A stretch of DNA of 37,492 nt from a virus. Below are positions 1-6,822 of this stretch, one piece after another. Every line of letters starts with the position of its first letter. Position 1 is the stretch's first letter. Made by a program: the position numbers and the translations under genes. Location of the stretch: positions 1 through 37,492 of the IMG/VR virus record IMGVR_UViG_3300027851_000072; one strand, written 5' to 3'. The notes beneath the pieces were generated by a model. That model saw nothing but the letters and a program-made list of their open reading frames with translations. It was not told the origin of the DNA and did not search any database.

Positions 1-428
1 CCACTTGCTGGCAGCGCTGCGCGTGGCATGATTGTCGCCGCTATTCCGCCCAGCTCTGCCGCCAGCGCCGCAGGCACGATCAGGATGGGGATCAACCGCC
101 CGCATCCGGGATTTTTCGAGCGGGGGTGATTTCCTCTTGAGCCGCCGGGCTGGGGTGCGCGGGCGAATGCGTGGATGCAGGCGGCGAAGAGGTGACATTT
201 GTTAAGATTTACGTGAACAGGTGAGGAACCTTGCGCAGGCACAGCTGAGCGGGCTGAATATCGAATCAGGTTGAGATCAGGCATCACCCAGTCAAGATCC
301 ACACTCCTATCACAGGAAGTCGTGGAATCCGCATGCTGCCAGCAGCAAGAACTTGCTGCGGGCTTACATCTTACTTCACGTACCGGAATTCGCTAAACAA
401 GTGATGTACTGTACATGGGGGCTTAAAG
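1..428. other. Left flank, no firm gene
   Basis: No confident gene. Plus frame 1 is open from the window edge to a stop at 127-129, but its 42 residues are Ala/Ser/Gly rich. The minus strand across about 1-100 is also open and would encode a hydrophobic stretch (LIPILIVPAALAAELGG) running off the left edge, so a host or phage gene starting here is possible. Bases 130-428 are lower in GC than the phage structural genes and hold no useful ORF. A perfect 7 bp hairpin lies at 342-359 (arms GCAGCAA and TTGCTGC), without a T-run. The segment could contain the prophage end, but no attachment core or integrase is visible. Confidence 0.4.
404..416 (+). promoter_or_regulatory. Perfect palindrome upstream of the cargo gene
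   Basis: ATGTAC-T-GTACAT is a perfect 13 bp inverted repeat ending 12 bases before the ATG at 429. A G-rich ribosome-binding stretch (GGGGG) follows it. The position fits an operator or a promoter-overlapping site controlling the 429-941 gene. No convincing -10/-35 pair is visible, so the regulatory role is inferred. Confidence 0.35.
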
Positions 429-941
429 ATGGATTTTGTGCGAGTCTCAAACGAGAATCGACTTTGGAAACAACTGATTAACGACTGGGAAGACCAGTGC
501 CGAGAGTTTGGGGAGGACATTGGTGACTACGCCACAGCATCTCTTCCAGTGTTAGAATCGCTCGCATCAGAGACCCAGCGCAAGAACGCTGGCGTGTTTG
601 CCGTGCGCAGTGAGCGAGGATTTGAGGGGATCTGCCAGCTCAACGTAACCCCTCTACCAGGATACACCGGGCCCGTCCTGCGAGTGCGGCACATAGTGCA
701 CGCACCTCGATACGACTTCGAAGAAGCGATGGATATTGATGAGTATGCTGCAGTACTTGCCAGCACTCTCCTTGGTGTCTTCCGGACCTCAGAGCACGAT
801 ATGAAGGCTGAGCACATCAAGTTCCACTTCAAGAGCCCGGCTGAACAGATGTTCTTCAGTAAGCTGAAAGATGCTTTGGCCGAAAAAGAACTGTTTTCAT
901 TAATGGAATTGAAAGGTAGCTGGCTCTATATTACAAAATAG
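429..941 (+). CDS. Cargo protein of unknown function, 170 aa
   Basis: I do not recognise this protein. It is soluble, acidic and has no signal peptide or membrane segment. The middle (about residues 55-125) alternates predicted strands and helices in a way loosely like a GNAT acetyltransferase, but no acetyl-CoA motif (Q/RxxGxG/A) is evident, so this is only a suggestion. GC is near 50 percent, well below the phage genes that follow. It lies on the plus strand, opposite to the whole late operon, and is followed 45 bases later by a 46 aa gene and then a terminator. This is the usual placing of a lysogenic-conversion (moron) unit beside the lysis genes. A defence, superinfection-exclusion or toxin role is possible but not shown. 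Confidence 0.75.
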   Translation: MDFVRVSNENRLWKQLINDWEDQCREFGEDIGDYATASLPVLESLASETQRKNAGVFAVRSERGFEGICQLNVTPLPGYTGPVLRVRHIVHAPRYDFEEAMDIDEYAAVLASTLLGVFRTSEHDMKAEHIKFHFKSPAEQMFFSKLKDALAEKELFSLMELKGSWLYITK

Positions 942-986
942 ACAGCGTCAGGGAGGTCGGGCGCTTTACCACATAGGGATTTGACG

Positions 987-1127
987 ATGAACCAGCACGC
1001 CATCTTCGACGAAATTCTCAAGGACGCTGTGAGAGACGCAATCGAAAAGTGCGGATATCATGTGCTGCGATCGATGGAATTTTTCGGGACCAACGAAAGC
1101 AAACTCAAAGCCCTGAAGGCAGCTTGA
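987..1127 (+). CDS. Small cargo protein, 46 aa
   Basis: A 46 codon ORF (MNQHAIFDEILKDAVRDAIE...) with ATG at 987 and TGA at 1125. The first half is a clear amphipathic acidic helix and the second half is shorter and basic. It follows the 170 aa cargo gene on the same strand and precedes a strong plus-strand terminator, so the two are probably one transcript. No family is recognised. It could be a small partner, for example an antitoxin or inhibitor, of the upstream product; that rests only on adjacency and size. Start choice is fixed by the ATG following the in-frame stop region; the ribosome-binding site is weak. Confidence 0.5.
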   Translation: MNQHAIFDEILKDAVRDAIEKCGYHVLRSMEFFGTNESKLKALKAA

Positions 1128-1145
1128 TCGCCTTACAATTTCTTC

Positions 1146-1172
1146 AAGCCCCGCCACTGCGCGGGGCTTTTT
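1146..1172 (+). terminator. Rho-independent terminator of the cargo unit
   Basis: A 7 bp GC stem (GCCCCGC at 1148-1154, GCGGGGC at 1161-1167) with a 6-base loop is followed by TTTTT at 1168-1172. It ends the 429-1127 plus-strand unit. It also lies at the convergent junction with the leftward late operon that ends at 1178, where the opposite strand has no good T-run. Confidence 0.8.
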
Positions 1173-1177
1173 CATGC

Positions 1178-1519
1178 CTACCCCCCCGCCTCCGCCAGAC
1201 TCGCCTCGATCCGCAGCGCCAGCGCTTCCACGCTGGGCGCCACGGCCCGCAGCGCATCGGGCACCGTCTCGCGCAGATAGCCCAGCACCAGCCCGCGGGC
1301 GGCCTCGCCATCCAGCTGCCGGGCCATGGCCAGCGCCACACCGCGGTTGATCGCGGCTGACAGCCGGTCAGCGTGGCGCTGGTCGATCTGCACCCCGGTC
1401 CAGCGGCGCAGCGCGGCGACGGCCTGCGCCACCAGCGCGGCGATGGTGAGGCCAATCAGCTCGGCCAGGTGCGGCTGCATGATGAGCCAGAGGCTCGCGA
1501 TGAAATCGGTCATGGTCAT
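1178..1519 (-). CDS. Putative holin, 113 aa
   Basis: Small protein with one strong hydrophobic segment (about residues 8-37, LWLIMQPHLAELIGLTIAALVAQAVAAL, split by a short polar patch) followed by a soluble, charged, helical tail. This layout resembles single-span phage holins such as the LLH/superfamily-6 type, which anchor in the inner membrane and release or trigger the endolysin. Its ATG overlaps the stop of the amidase gene by four bases (ATGA), so the two are translationally coupled and probably act together. A second holin-like gene lies at 4366-4752, so this one may be the holin or an accessory lysis membrane protein. Confidence 0.65.
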   Translation of the reverse strand: MTMTDFIASLWLIMQPHLAELIGLTIAALVAQAVAALRRWTGVQIDQRHADRLSAAINRGVALAMARQLDGEAARGLVLGYLRETVPDALRAVAPSVEALALRIEASLAEAGG

Positions 1520-2136
1520 ACTCCCTTGAACCAGGCGGGCACATGGAACCCGGGGCAGGCCTTGGCGGCATACTGGTTGTGCCCCGATACGGTGGTGATC
1601 TGCGTCCGCATGGTGATCGACTGGATCAGCTGGCGCAGGGCGATCAGCTGCCGATCGGCAAAATGCCGCTCCGGCCGGTCCGTCTCGGCAGAGCCATGGC
1701 CGCCGATCAGGCAGCAGTGGATGACGCCGCTGTTGTGCCCCACCACGCCCGCGCCGATATCCGTTTCGCGGCGTCCGGCGCGCATGTCACCGGATCGGCC
1801 GATGATCCAGTGATAGCCGATATCGCGCCAGCCATTATCCTGCACATGCCAGCGCCGGATCTCGGCCACCTGCGCATCAATGCCGTGGCCATCCAGCCAG
1901 CTGGGCAGGGTCGCGCTGCAATGCACCACGATTTCGCGCACCGGATAGCGGGCGTTGCCCTGATAGATCATGGCTTTGGTCTCGGGCGCCAGATCCTGCG
2001 CCACTACGGGCGCGCCCTGCCCCCAGCGCACGGCAGCGGCGCGGGTGCGCGGCCCGTCGATCCCGTCAATCGGCCCGGGCGAGGCGCCCACGCCGGTCAG
2101 ACCGGTCTGGATGGACCGGATGTGTTGCGATGACAT
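1516..2136 (-). CDS. N-acetylmuramoyl-L-alanine amidase endolysin
   Basis: Endolysin that cleaves the amide bond between N-acetylmuramic acid and L-alanine in peptidoglycan at the end of lytic growth. Residues about 66-200 form an Amidase_2 (T7 lysozyme-like) domain. The three expected zinc ligands are visible: His72 (VHCSAT), His186 (SGHNQY) and Cys194 (KACPGF). The first 45 residues (SIQTGLTGVGASPGPIDG) look like a short peptidoglycan-binding-type segment. I prefer the ATG at 2136 over one seven codons upstream because TTGGAG sits just before it. There is no signal peptide, so release must depend on a holin. It overlaps the downstream holin-like gene by four bases. Confidence 0.92.
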   Translation of the reverse strand: MSSQHIRSIQTGLTGVGASPGPIDGIDGPRTRAAAVRWGQGAPVVAQDLAPETKAMIYQGNARYPVREIVVHCSATLPSWLDGHGIDAQVAEIRRWHVQDNGWRDIGYHWIIGRSGDMRAGRRETDIGAGVVGHNSGVIHCCLIGGHGSAETDRPERHFADRQLIALRQLIQSITMRTQITTVSGHNQYAAKACPGFHVPAWFKGV

Positions 2137-2151
2137 GTCATGCTCCAAAAA

Positions 2152-2179
2152 ATGCAAAAGCCCCGCACGGTGGCAGGGC
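2152..2179 (-). terminator. Probable terminator before the amidase gene
   Basis: On the minus strand GCCCTGC (2179-2173) pairs with GCGGGGC (2166-2160) with one G-T pair, followed by TTTTGCATTTTTT. It lies between the 124 aa gene and the amidase, so it may attenuate transcription into the lysis genes. Confidence 0.5.
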
Positions 2180-2207
2180 GGCTGTTGCTTTCGACTTTTG
2201 CGGCCCG

Positions 2208-2582
2208 CTAGGGCTCCAGCGCCTCGGATGCAGTCACACCCAGCACCGCAATGGCGGCCTGCGGGTCATCCCCAAACACCGCCACCAGATGCGACGGATC
2301 AGCGGCACCGCCGATACGGATCACAGCCTGTGCGCGGGCGGCAGCGGCCATGTCGATGATCGAGGTGGTGTCCCACTCAGGGCGCTGCAACGGCGACTGT
2401 GCGGCGGACAGCCACTCATCCCGCGCCTCGAAGCTGGCGCAGGCATAGCGGTTCCCAGCCGCGTCCTGCCAGCCGCAGGGGGTTCGGTAGGTTTCACCAT
2501 CGGCCTCGGAGAACGCGAGGCACATGGCGAGGTGGTTGGCATCCTCGATCAGCGACTCTGGACAAGCTGCGGTGACACGCAT
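2208..2582 (-). CDS. Hypothetical phage protein, 124 aa
   Basis: Unrecognised protein without membrane segments. Residues 1-60 include CLAFSEADGETYRTPCGWQDAAGNRYACASF, with several Cys and aromatic residues; the C-terminal half is Ala/Ile rich. Its ATG overlaps the stop of the spike-fibre gene by one base (TGATG), so it is co-translated with it and probably belongs to the same accessory virion or host-interaction module. A role in fibre assembly or protection is possible from position alone. Confidence 0.7.
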   Translation of the reverse strand: MRVTAACPESLIEDANHLAMCLAFSEADGETYRTPCGWQDAAGNRYACASFEARDEWLSAAQSPLQRPEWDTTSIIDMAAAARAQAVIRIGGAADPSHLVAVFGDDPQAAIAVLGVTASEALEP

Positions 2583-3931
2583 CAGTAGGCCCCCGTTTTG
2601 CTATTCATCCACGTTTCGGTTTGGGTGATCTGATCGGCGGTCAGGTTTGCACCGAAGCGCATGATCAGGCCGTAGATACGACCGTTGAAGGGAAGCGAGG
2701 TTCCGCCACGACGACCGATGTAGAGTGGGTAGGCGAGGAAGTTGCCCGTGCCTTGGTCGGCGGTAGATTGGGCGACTTGGGTGCCGTTGACGCGCAAAGT
2801 CGCGCGGTCGCCAGAAATGTCACCAAGGCCAGTCACGACAGAAGTAAACGGAGCGTTGAATGTCCCGTCAGCAGCGGTTGCGCTGGCAAGTGCGGTGCCG
2901 TTGCTTTGGAAGGCGAAGTCCGCAAACGAGAGACCAGAACCAGCGGGTGCGTTCATGTTAAGCGTGCCAGAGTTAGTGATGAGATTCGAGTGTTCGACAA
3001 TAATCGCCTGCGCCGCATCGCTCAGCTTCCGCACCCCCGCGAACACCTGCGCCTTATCAATCCCCGGCGTGATCGTAGGAGTGACAAGGAAATCATCCAC
3101 CCCGTCAAACGACAGATAGTGCAACGAGGGGACACCTGCTTCCGTCACGTCGAAGGCAGAGCCAACACGCTGGTAGTTCGTGGCGGTGGAGCCGAGTTCA
3201 AACTGGGGACGACGAATTATGACGCGCTTGGAAGCGCTAGGAGTTACAGACGTGCCGCCATAAGTGTCAGACAGTGTAATCTGTATGATGCCGTTGTTGT
3301 CTGCACCCGACGTAAAGGGGAGGTAGAACCTAAAGAAACCATCACCAACATTTGTGGAACCAAATTCGCCGGCTGTTCCAGTTTGCGCGTCAATGTTTAC
3401 AAGGTTTGGGTTGGTGACGTTTCCATACCGTAACCGGATATACCTAACGGTATCTGCCTTAATGTCGATAGCAAAGATTGCGTCACCGGAAGGGTTGATC
3501 GCAGAAGTCAATGTGGAGGTTGCGTTCACGCCATCGTTGGCAAAATACCATTGCTGCGGCTCCGTTGTAGCTGAGACAGAACTTCTTATCCTATCCCAAG
3601 CTGGGTTGTCGAACTGCTCAGTGAACGTCAGCAGGTTCCGACGCCCACCAAGAGGTTCAACACCATACGTCGGCCTTGCGGCAGCAGTTGCTTGCGTTGC
3701 GTGGTTGCCCCTGCCTGACCTATCCAGCACCAGCCCGACAGACTGCCCAGCCGCAGTGACAGGCGTCGTTCCTGCCGCATCCTGAAACAGCGACGACAGG
3801 TCAGAAGGGTCATACCACACCCCTTGGCGCGCGCCCGCGAAGATCAGCGCCTGCTGAAAGCCGACGATGCCTGCGGGATCAACGCCACCGCGCGCCGCCA
3901 CGCCCGCCAAGCCAAAACCAAGCCCCAGCAT
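2582..3931 (-). CDS. Spike/fibre protein with lectin-like domains
   Basis: 449 aa adhesin-type protein. A short glycine-rich N-terminus is followed by a DPSDLSSLFQD...GQSVGLVLDRSGRGNHATQ segment, typical of phage surface fibres. Next comes a beta-rich region (about 95-260) resembling the phage head-spike fibre or carbohydrate-binding fold (NLLTFTEQFDNPAWD), then a concanavalin/LamG-like domain (about 270-449: LSFDGVDDFLVTP ... LYIGRRGGTSLPFNGRIYGLIM). It follows the spike-base gene with a one-base overlap, as the rcc01079/rcc01080 head-spike pair does in the Rhodobacter GTA, where it binds capsular polysaccharide. The middle third is clearly lower in GC than its neighbours, suggesting that the receptor-binding part was exchanged. 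Attachment to head or tail cannot be decided from sequence. Confidence 0.75.
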   Translation of the reverse strand: MLGLGFGLAGVAARGGVDPAGIVGFQQALIFAGARQGVWYDPSDLSSLFQDAAGTTPVTAAGQSVGLVLDRSGRGNHATQATAAARPTYGVEPLGGRRNLLTFTEQFDNPAWDRIRSSVSATTEPQQWYFANDGVNATSTLTSAINPSGDAIFAIDIKADTVRYIRLRYGNVTNPNLVNIDAQTGTAGEFGSTNVGDGFFRFYLPFTSGADNNGIIQITLSDTYGGTSVTPSASKRVIIRRPQFELGSTATNYQRVGSAFDVTEAGVPSLHYLSFDGVDDFLVTPTITPGIDKAQVFAGVRKLSDAAQAIIVEHSNLITNSGTLNMNAPAGSGLSFADFAFQSNGTALASATAADGTFNAPFTSVVTGLGDISGDRATLRVNGTQVAQSTADQGTGNFLAYPLYIGRRGGTSLPFNGRIYGLIMRFGANLTADQITQTETWMNSKTGAY

Positions 3932-4200
3932 TACCAGACCCCGACGATGCCGGTCGCGGTAGTCCCTGTGGCCCAGACGCGGACCACGCGCATGGGCAGC
4001 GGCACCCCGGCCAGCATGTACAGATCGACCGGGGCCACACTATCGCGCACCGTCACCCGCACCGTGCCTGACACCAGGCAATACAGCGCGCGGGGCACCA
4101 CGGCCACATCCACACCATCGCTCGGAGCGATGACTGCTGCCTGCGTAGCAGGGCTGTCCAGCCCGCCAGCATGGAATCTATAGGCGTCCTCTTGAGGCAT
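3931..4200 (-). CDS. Spike base protein, RCAP_Rcc01079-like
   Basis: 89 aa protein matching the pattern of the GTA spike-base family: a variable N-terminus, then PRALYCLVSGTVRVTV, then AGVPLPMRVVRVWATG and TTATGIVGVW at the C-terminus. In the Rhodobacter GTA this small protein seats the capsid spikes that help particles adsorb to capsulated recipients. Here it sits directly upstream of the lectin-like fibre gene with a TAATG overlap, so the two probably form one adsorption structure. A terminator-like hairpin lies just upstream. The family assignment is from recalled sequence features. Confidence 0.72.
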   Translation of the reverse strand: MPQEDAYRFHAGGLDSPATQAAVIAPSDGVDVAVVPRALYCLVSGTVRVTVRDSVAPVDLYMLAGVPLPMRVVRVWATGTTATGIVGVW

Positions 4201-4212
4201 TTCGCCCTCCTG

Positions 4213-4242
4213 AAATTGATAAGCCCCGCCGAAGGGCGGGGC
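4213..4242 (-). terminator. Strong hairpin between holin module and spike genes
   Basis: A perfect 8 bp stem GCCCCGCC/GGCGGGGC (4223-4230 with 4235-4242) has a 4-base loop. On the minus strand it is followed by TTATCAATTT, a weak T-tract. It probably causes partial termination upstream of the spike genes. Confidence 0.55.
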
Positions 4243-4274
4243 CGGTCACCATTTCCCCGGCCTCGGGAAAATGC

Positions 4275-4364
4275 TCAGTGCCAGCCGCCCGAGGCGATCA
4301 GCACGATCAGCACCGCTGCGAACACCCACGCCCGCACCTCCTCACGCGCCCAGCGGCGCAGCAC
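4275..4364 (-). CDS. Small single-span membrane protein, 29 aa
   Basis: A 29 codon ORF starting at GTG 4364 with GGAGG six bases upstream; that ribosome-binding site lies in the last codons of the holin gene. The product (about LRRWAREEVRAWVFAAVLIVLIASGGWH) has a charged amphipathic start and one hydrophobic span. It begins one base after the upstream stop, so it is likely translated with the holin and may be an antiholin, pinholin or spanin-like helper. It is short enough to be missed by gene finders. The initiation signals and protein-like composition support it, but no homology is claimed. Confidence 0.5.
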   Translation of the reverse strand: MLRRWAREEVRAWVFAAVLIVLIASGGWH

Positions 4365-4365
4365 C

Positions 4366-4752
4366 TCACGCCTCCGGGGCATTGCCGCCCCCTCGCCCGA
4401 TCCGGGCCGCCTGCGCATCGACGATGCCCAGAATGATCTTGGACAGGCTCATGCCGATGATGCCCGCCGCAAAGGCCGCCGCATCGCGCACATCGGTGCC
4501 CCGGCCCAGATTGCCCAGCCACAGCTCCAGCAGGGCCAGCACGATGGGCGTGCCGTATTTGGCAAACAGCACCCCGGCCACGATGCTCACCGCACCGTCC
4601 CGCAGGCGCCGCGTCTCGCTCATCAGCCAGCGGATTAGGCCACCTGCCGCACCGGCCAGCACGGCCCGGCCCGCCTCGCCGGAGACCCAAGCCGCAAACA
4701 GGCCGATGTACAGGATCAGCTGGTCCAGCCAGCTGGGGGATTCGGGCGTCAT
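4366..4752 (-). CDS. Phage holin, three-helix type, 128 aa
   Basis: Inner-membrane protein with about three hydrophobic segments: residues 10-25 (LILYIGLFAAWVSG), 28-42 and 55-78 (AVSIVAGVLFAKYGTPIVLALLELWLG), plus 90-108 (AAAFAAGIIGMSLSKIILGIV). The AGGLIRWL...RRLRDG motif between spans resembles LydA-type phage holins, which form the membrane lesion for endolysin release. A 29 aa membrane ORF follows with one base between them. The endolysin gene is about 2.2 kb downstream, separated by the spike genes, so the lysis cassette is split. Confidence 0.7.
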   Translation of the reverse strand: MTPESPSWLDQLILYIGLFAAWVSGEAGRAVLAGAAGGLIRWLMSETRRLRDGAVSIVAGVLFAKYGTPIVLALLELWLGNLGRGTDVRDAAAFAAGIIGMSLSKIILGIVDAQAARIGRGGGNAPEA

Positions 4753-4768
4753 CGCACCTCCGCGTATG

Positions 4769-4789
4769 AAAAAGCCCGCCAGCGGCGGG
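4769..4789 (-). terminator. Terminator upstream of the holin gene
   Basis: A 6 bp stem CCCGCC/GGCGGG (4775-4780 with 4784-4789) and 3-base loop are followed on the minus strand by CTTTTT. It lies between the DUF4376 gene and the holin gene and could limit lysis gene expression. Confidence 0.65.
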
Positions 4790-4818
4790 GTGTGGGTGGG
4801 TCAGCGGTGGCGCGGCGG

Positions 4819-5196
4819 TCAGCTTGGCCAGCCTGCAGCCAGATCATAGGCCTCGCCCGCCGCACGGGCCGCCAGCAGCTGCGCCTCTCGGTCGAAACAG
4901 GCCTGCACATGGGCGCGCACGGCCTGTGCCGCGCCGATGATCGTCTGCGCATCCAGCGTTACGAAACCGTCAGGCGTTTTCCACTGCACCGAATATTCCG
5001 GATCGATCAGGGCGGCCAAAGCGGCACCCATGATGCGATGCTGGCTGACATCATCGGTGGCAAAGCCGATACCGCCCAGCGTGATGCCGCCTGCAATCGC
5101 CATATCGCGCCGGGCCTTGATGCGGTCACGCTCTGCAGCATCTGCCTTGGCGCGGACGGCTTCAACCGTGTGCATCTGGCTCCAGTTGATGGTCAT
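4819..5196 (-). CDS. DUF4376-like protein, 125 aa
   Basis: The layout matches small DUF4376 phage proteins found next to tail-fibre genes: an N-terminal charged helix (VRAKADAAERDRIKARRD), a central IDPEYSVQWKTPDGFVTLDAQTIIGAAQAV segment and a helical C-terminus with HVQACFDREAQL. The function is unknown; a tail-fibre assembly or chaperone role is often inferred from position. Its start overlaps the stop of the upstream 115 aa gene by four bases (ATGA). No membrane segment or signal is visible. Confidence 0.65.
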   Translation of the reverse strand: MTINWSQMHTVEAVRAKADAAERDRIKARRDMAIAGGITLGGIGFATDDVSQHRIMGAALAALIDPEYSVQWKTPDGFVTLDAQTIIGAAQAVRAHVQACFDREAQLLAARAAGEAYDLAAGWPS

Positions 5197-5540
5197 TCTG
5201 CATCTCCTTCGGTGGGTTGCGCCCAGTGCGGCAGATCCACGGTGCCATCGGTCATCACATGGATCGCTGCCGGATGGGTCACGGCTGCAGCTTCCGGCGG
5301 CGCGGGATACGGGATCGGGCCATGCGGCAGGATCAGGGTGAGGTGCAGGGCCCCACCGATACGGGTCACATCGGAAGCAAGCCAGTCGCAGTTGACGGCA
5401 TCCCGGGGCAGGATTGCGCCTTCGGGCAGCGGGCCGAAATCATAGGCTGTGCCATTGATCGTCAGCACATCGCCCGCAACATGCGGGGTCAGGCTGGCAT
5501 CCATGCGGACGGGGCTAAAGGTGATGATTATGTTCGCCAT
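5193..5540 (-). CDS. Hypothetical tail-region protein, 115 aa
   Basis: Beta-rich, acidic protein of unknown function (TFSPVRMDASLTPHVAGDVLTINGTAYDFGPLPEGA at the N-terminus). It starts nine bases after the tail fibre gene stop, with GAGAAG before its ATG, and overlaps the DUF4376 gene by ATGA. The conserved order fibre, this protein, DUF4376 suggests a set working on fibre assembly or decoration. There is no recognised domain, membrane segment or catalytic motif. Confidence 0.7.
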   Translation of the reverse strand: MANIIITFSPVRMDASLTPHVAGDVLTINGTAYDFGPLPEGAILPRDAVNCDWLASDVTRIGGALHLTLILPHGPIPYPAPPEAAAVTHPAAIHVMTDGTVDLPHWAQPTEGDAE

Positions 5541-5549
5541 GACTGCTTC

Positions 5550-6659
5550 TCAATACCATGTGCCTTGGGCATAGAGGCTGACGCCTACGCCAGAGATGAT
5601 TGCATCGCTCTTGTCCAGCACAACATATGACAGGCTGGTGGTGGTGACAGACGCGGTCTGACCAGATCGTAAAGGCGTCCCCCCCCGCGCGCTGGCAGAC
5701 GTGGTCTGTATCCCGGCAAACGCGGCCGGATAGGTCCATGTCTGGGCCGAGGCAGCCGAGGTGGCCACGTGCCAACACTCCTGGCTGCCATCGGCAAAGC
5801 GCCGATAGCGACCGTTCGCGTTGCTGCCGGTTTCAATCAGCGCCCCGGTTGGAACACCGCCGGACTGACTGACGGACCCGAGGATGTTTCGCTGTCCAAA
5901 AACCTCGGACCACGGGCTTTGCACATTGTTGTTGTCGATGTATCCGATGAACATGCGCCTCGCGTCTGTATCTAACACAATGCGCATCTGGCGGCTGGAG
6001 GCATAGTTGAAGGCGATGACGGTGCCGTAGCCCAGCCCGGTTGGCCCGGCATCGCCGACATTGCTATACCAGTAAGCGCCCGAAGGGCTGGCTCCCCAGG
6101 TGTCGAAGTCATATTCTGGCGGATAACTGTCGGCGCCCAAAAGCCAGCCGCCATGTCCGGTTTGGACGAGCCGCCCCGCCGTGCTGTCGGTGGCGGTGGC
6201 AGTCGGCACAAGACCCAGCGTCGCGCGCATCGCTGCCCGATCTGCATCATCAAGCAAGGTGCGGGCAAACGCGCTGAGCGTGGTAAGCGCCGCCGTGCCA
6301 GCCCCGGTGTAATAAGCCAGCTTGTTCGCAGAAGTGGCCAGCCCGGCCAGCGACGACAAGTTGCCATTGGTCAGCGCCGACAGCACCTCGCGGGCAGCAG
6401 ACAAGACGCGCGTCGCATCCGGGGTAAATCGGACCTCGTAATTCGCGCCCGACAAGGCCCCGCCCGGCCAAGGGTATGCCAGTGTGATTGAGGTTGCACT
6501 GTTGACGCTGGCAATCCTGACGCTGAGACCGGCGGCCCAGAAAATGTCGCCTGCTTCCAGCCCGGCAGCAACCCAGCTTGTGCCGGTCCCGGTCACGGTG
6601 GTGGAGCCAGCGCCGACCGCAACAGTCCCGGCGAAGTAAGACGTCGGCAAATCAGGCAT
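5550..6659 (-). CDS. Tail fibre protein, 369 aa
   Basis: Fibre-like virion protein. The N-terminal 85 residues ([20 protein letters not shown]) form a small beta domain common at the attachment end of phage fibres. A helical segment ([35 protein letters not shown]) resembles stalk regions of Rhodobacterales phage fibres. The C-terminal half (about 165-369) is Gly/Ser/Tyr/Trp rich with [16 protein letters not shown], a motif common in receptor-binding tips. Its ATG overlaps the upstream 55 aa gene by eight bases. It lies directly after the gpJ-like gene, the position of lambda stf/tfa. Confidence 0.8.
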   Translation of the reverse strand: MPDLPTSYFAGTVAVGAGSTTVTGTGTSWVAAGLEAGDIFWAAGLSVRIASVNSATSITLAYPWPGGALSGANYEVRFTPDATRVLSAAREVLSALTNGNLSSLAGLATSANKLAYYTGAGTAALTTLSAFARTLLDDADRAAMRATLGLVPTATATDSTAGRLVQTGHGGWLLGADSYPPEYDFDTWGASPSGAYWYSNVGDAGPTGLGYGTVIAFNYASSRQMRIVLDTDARRMFIGYIDNNNVQSPWSEVFGQRNILGSVSQSGGVPTGALIETGSNANGRYRRFADGSQECWHVATSAASAQTWTYPAAFAGIQTTSASARGGTPLRSGQTASVTTTSLSYVVLDKSDAIISGVGVSLYAQGTWY

Positions 6660-6819
6660 CGGGGGCCTCCTCGGCTTTGGCGGCCTCCAAGGCCGCGATA
6701 TGGGCTTTCAGATCGGCAATCGCCTGCGCCTGGATCAAGCTGCGGTTGCGCTGGAACTCCAGCTGCGCCTGAGCTTCGGCCAAGGCGACCGAGGCCGCGA
6801 TGGTGACGGCATGTGTCAT
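6652..6819 (-). CDS. Small helical protein between gpJ and fibre, 55 aa
   Basis: A 55 codon ORF ([22 protein letters not shown]...) starting at ATG 6819 with AGAGGT upstream and ending inside the fibre start codon region (eight-base overlap). It is almost entirely a predicted amphipathic helix with heptad spacing ([16 protein letters not shown]), so it may form a coiled coil with the fibre or the tail tip. It starts three bases after the gpJ-like stop. No family is recognised. Tight coupling on both sides supports that it is real. Confidence 0.65.
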   Translation of the reverse strand: MTHAVTIAASVALAEAQAQLEFQRNRSLIQAQAIADLKAHIAALEAAKAEEAPDA

Positions 6820-6822
6820 GTC

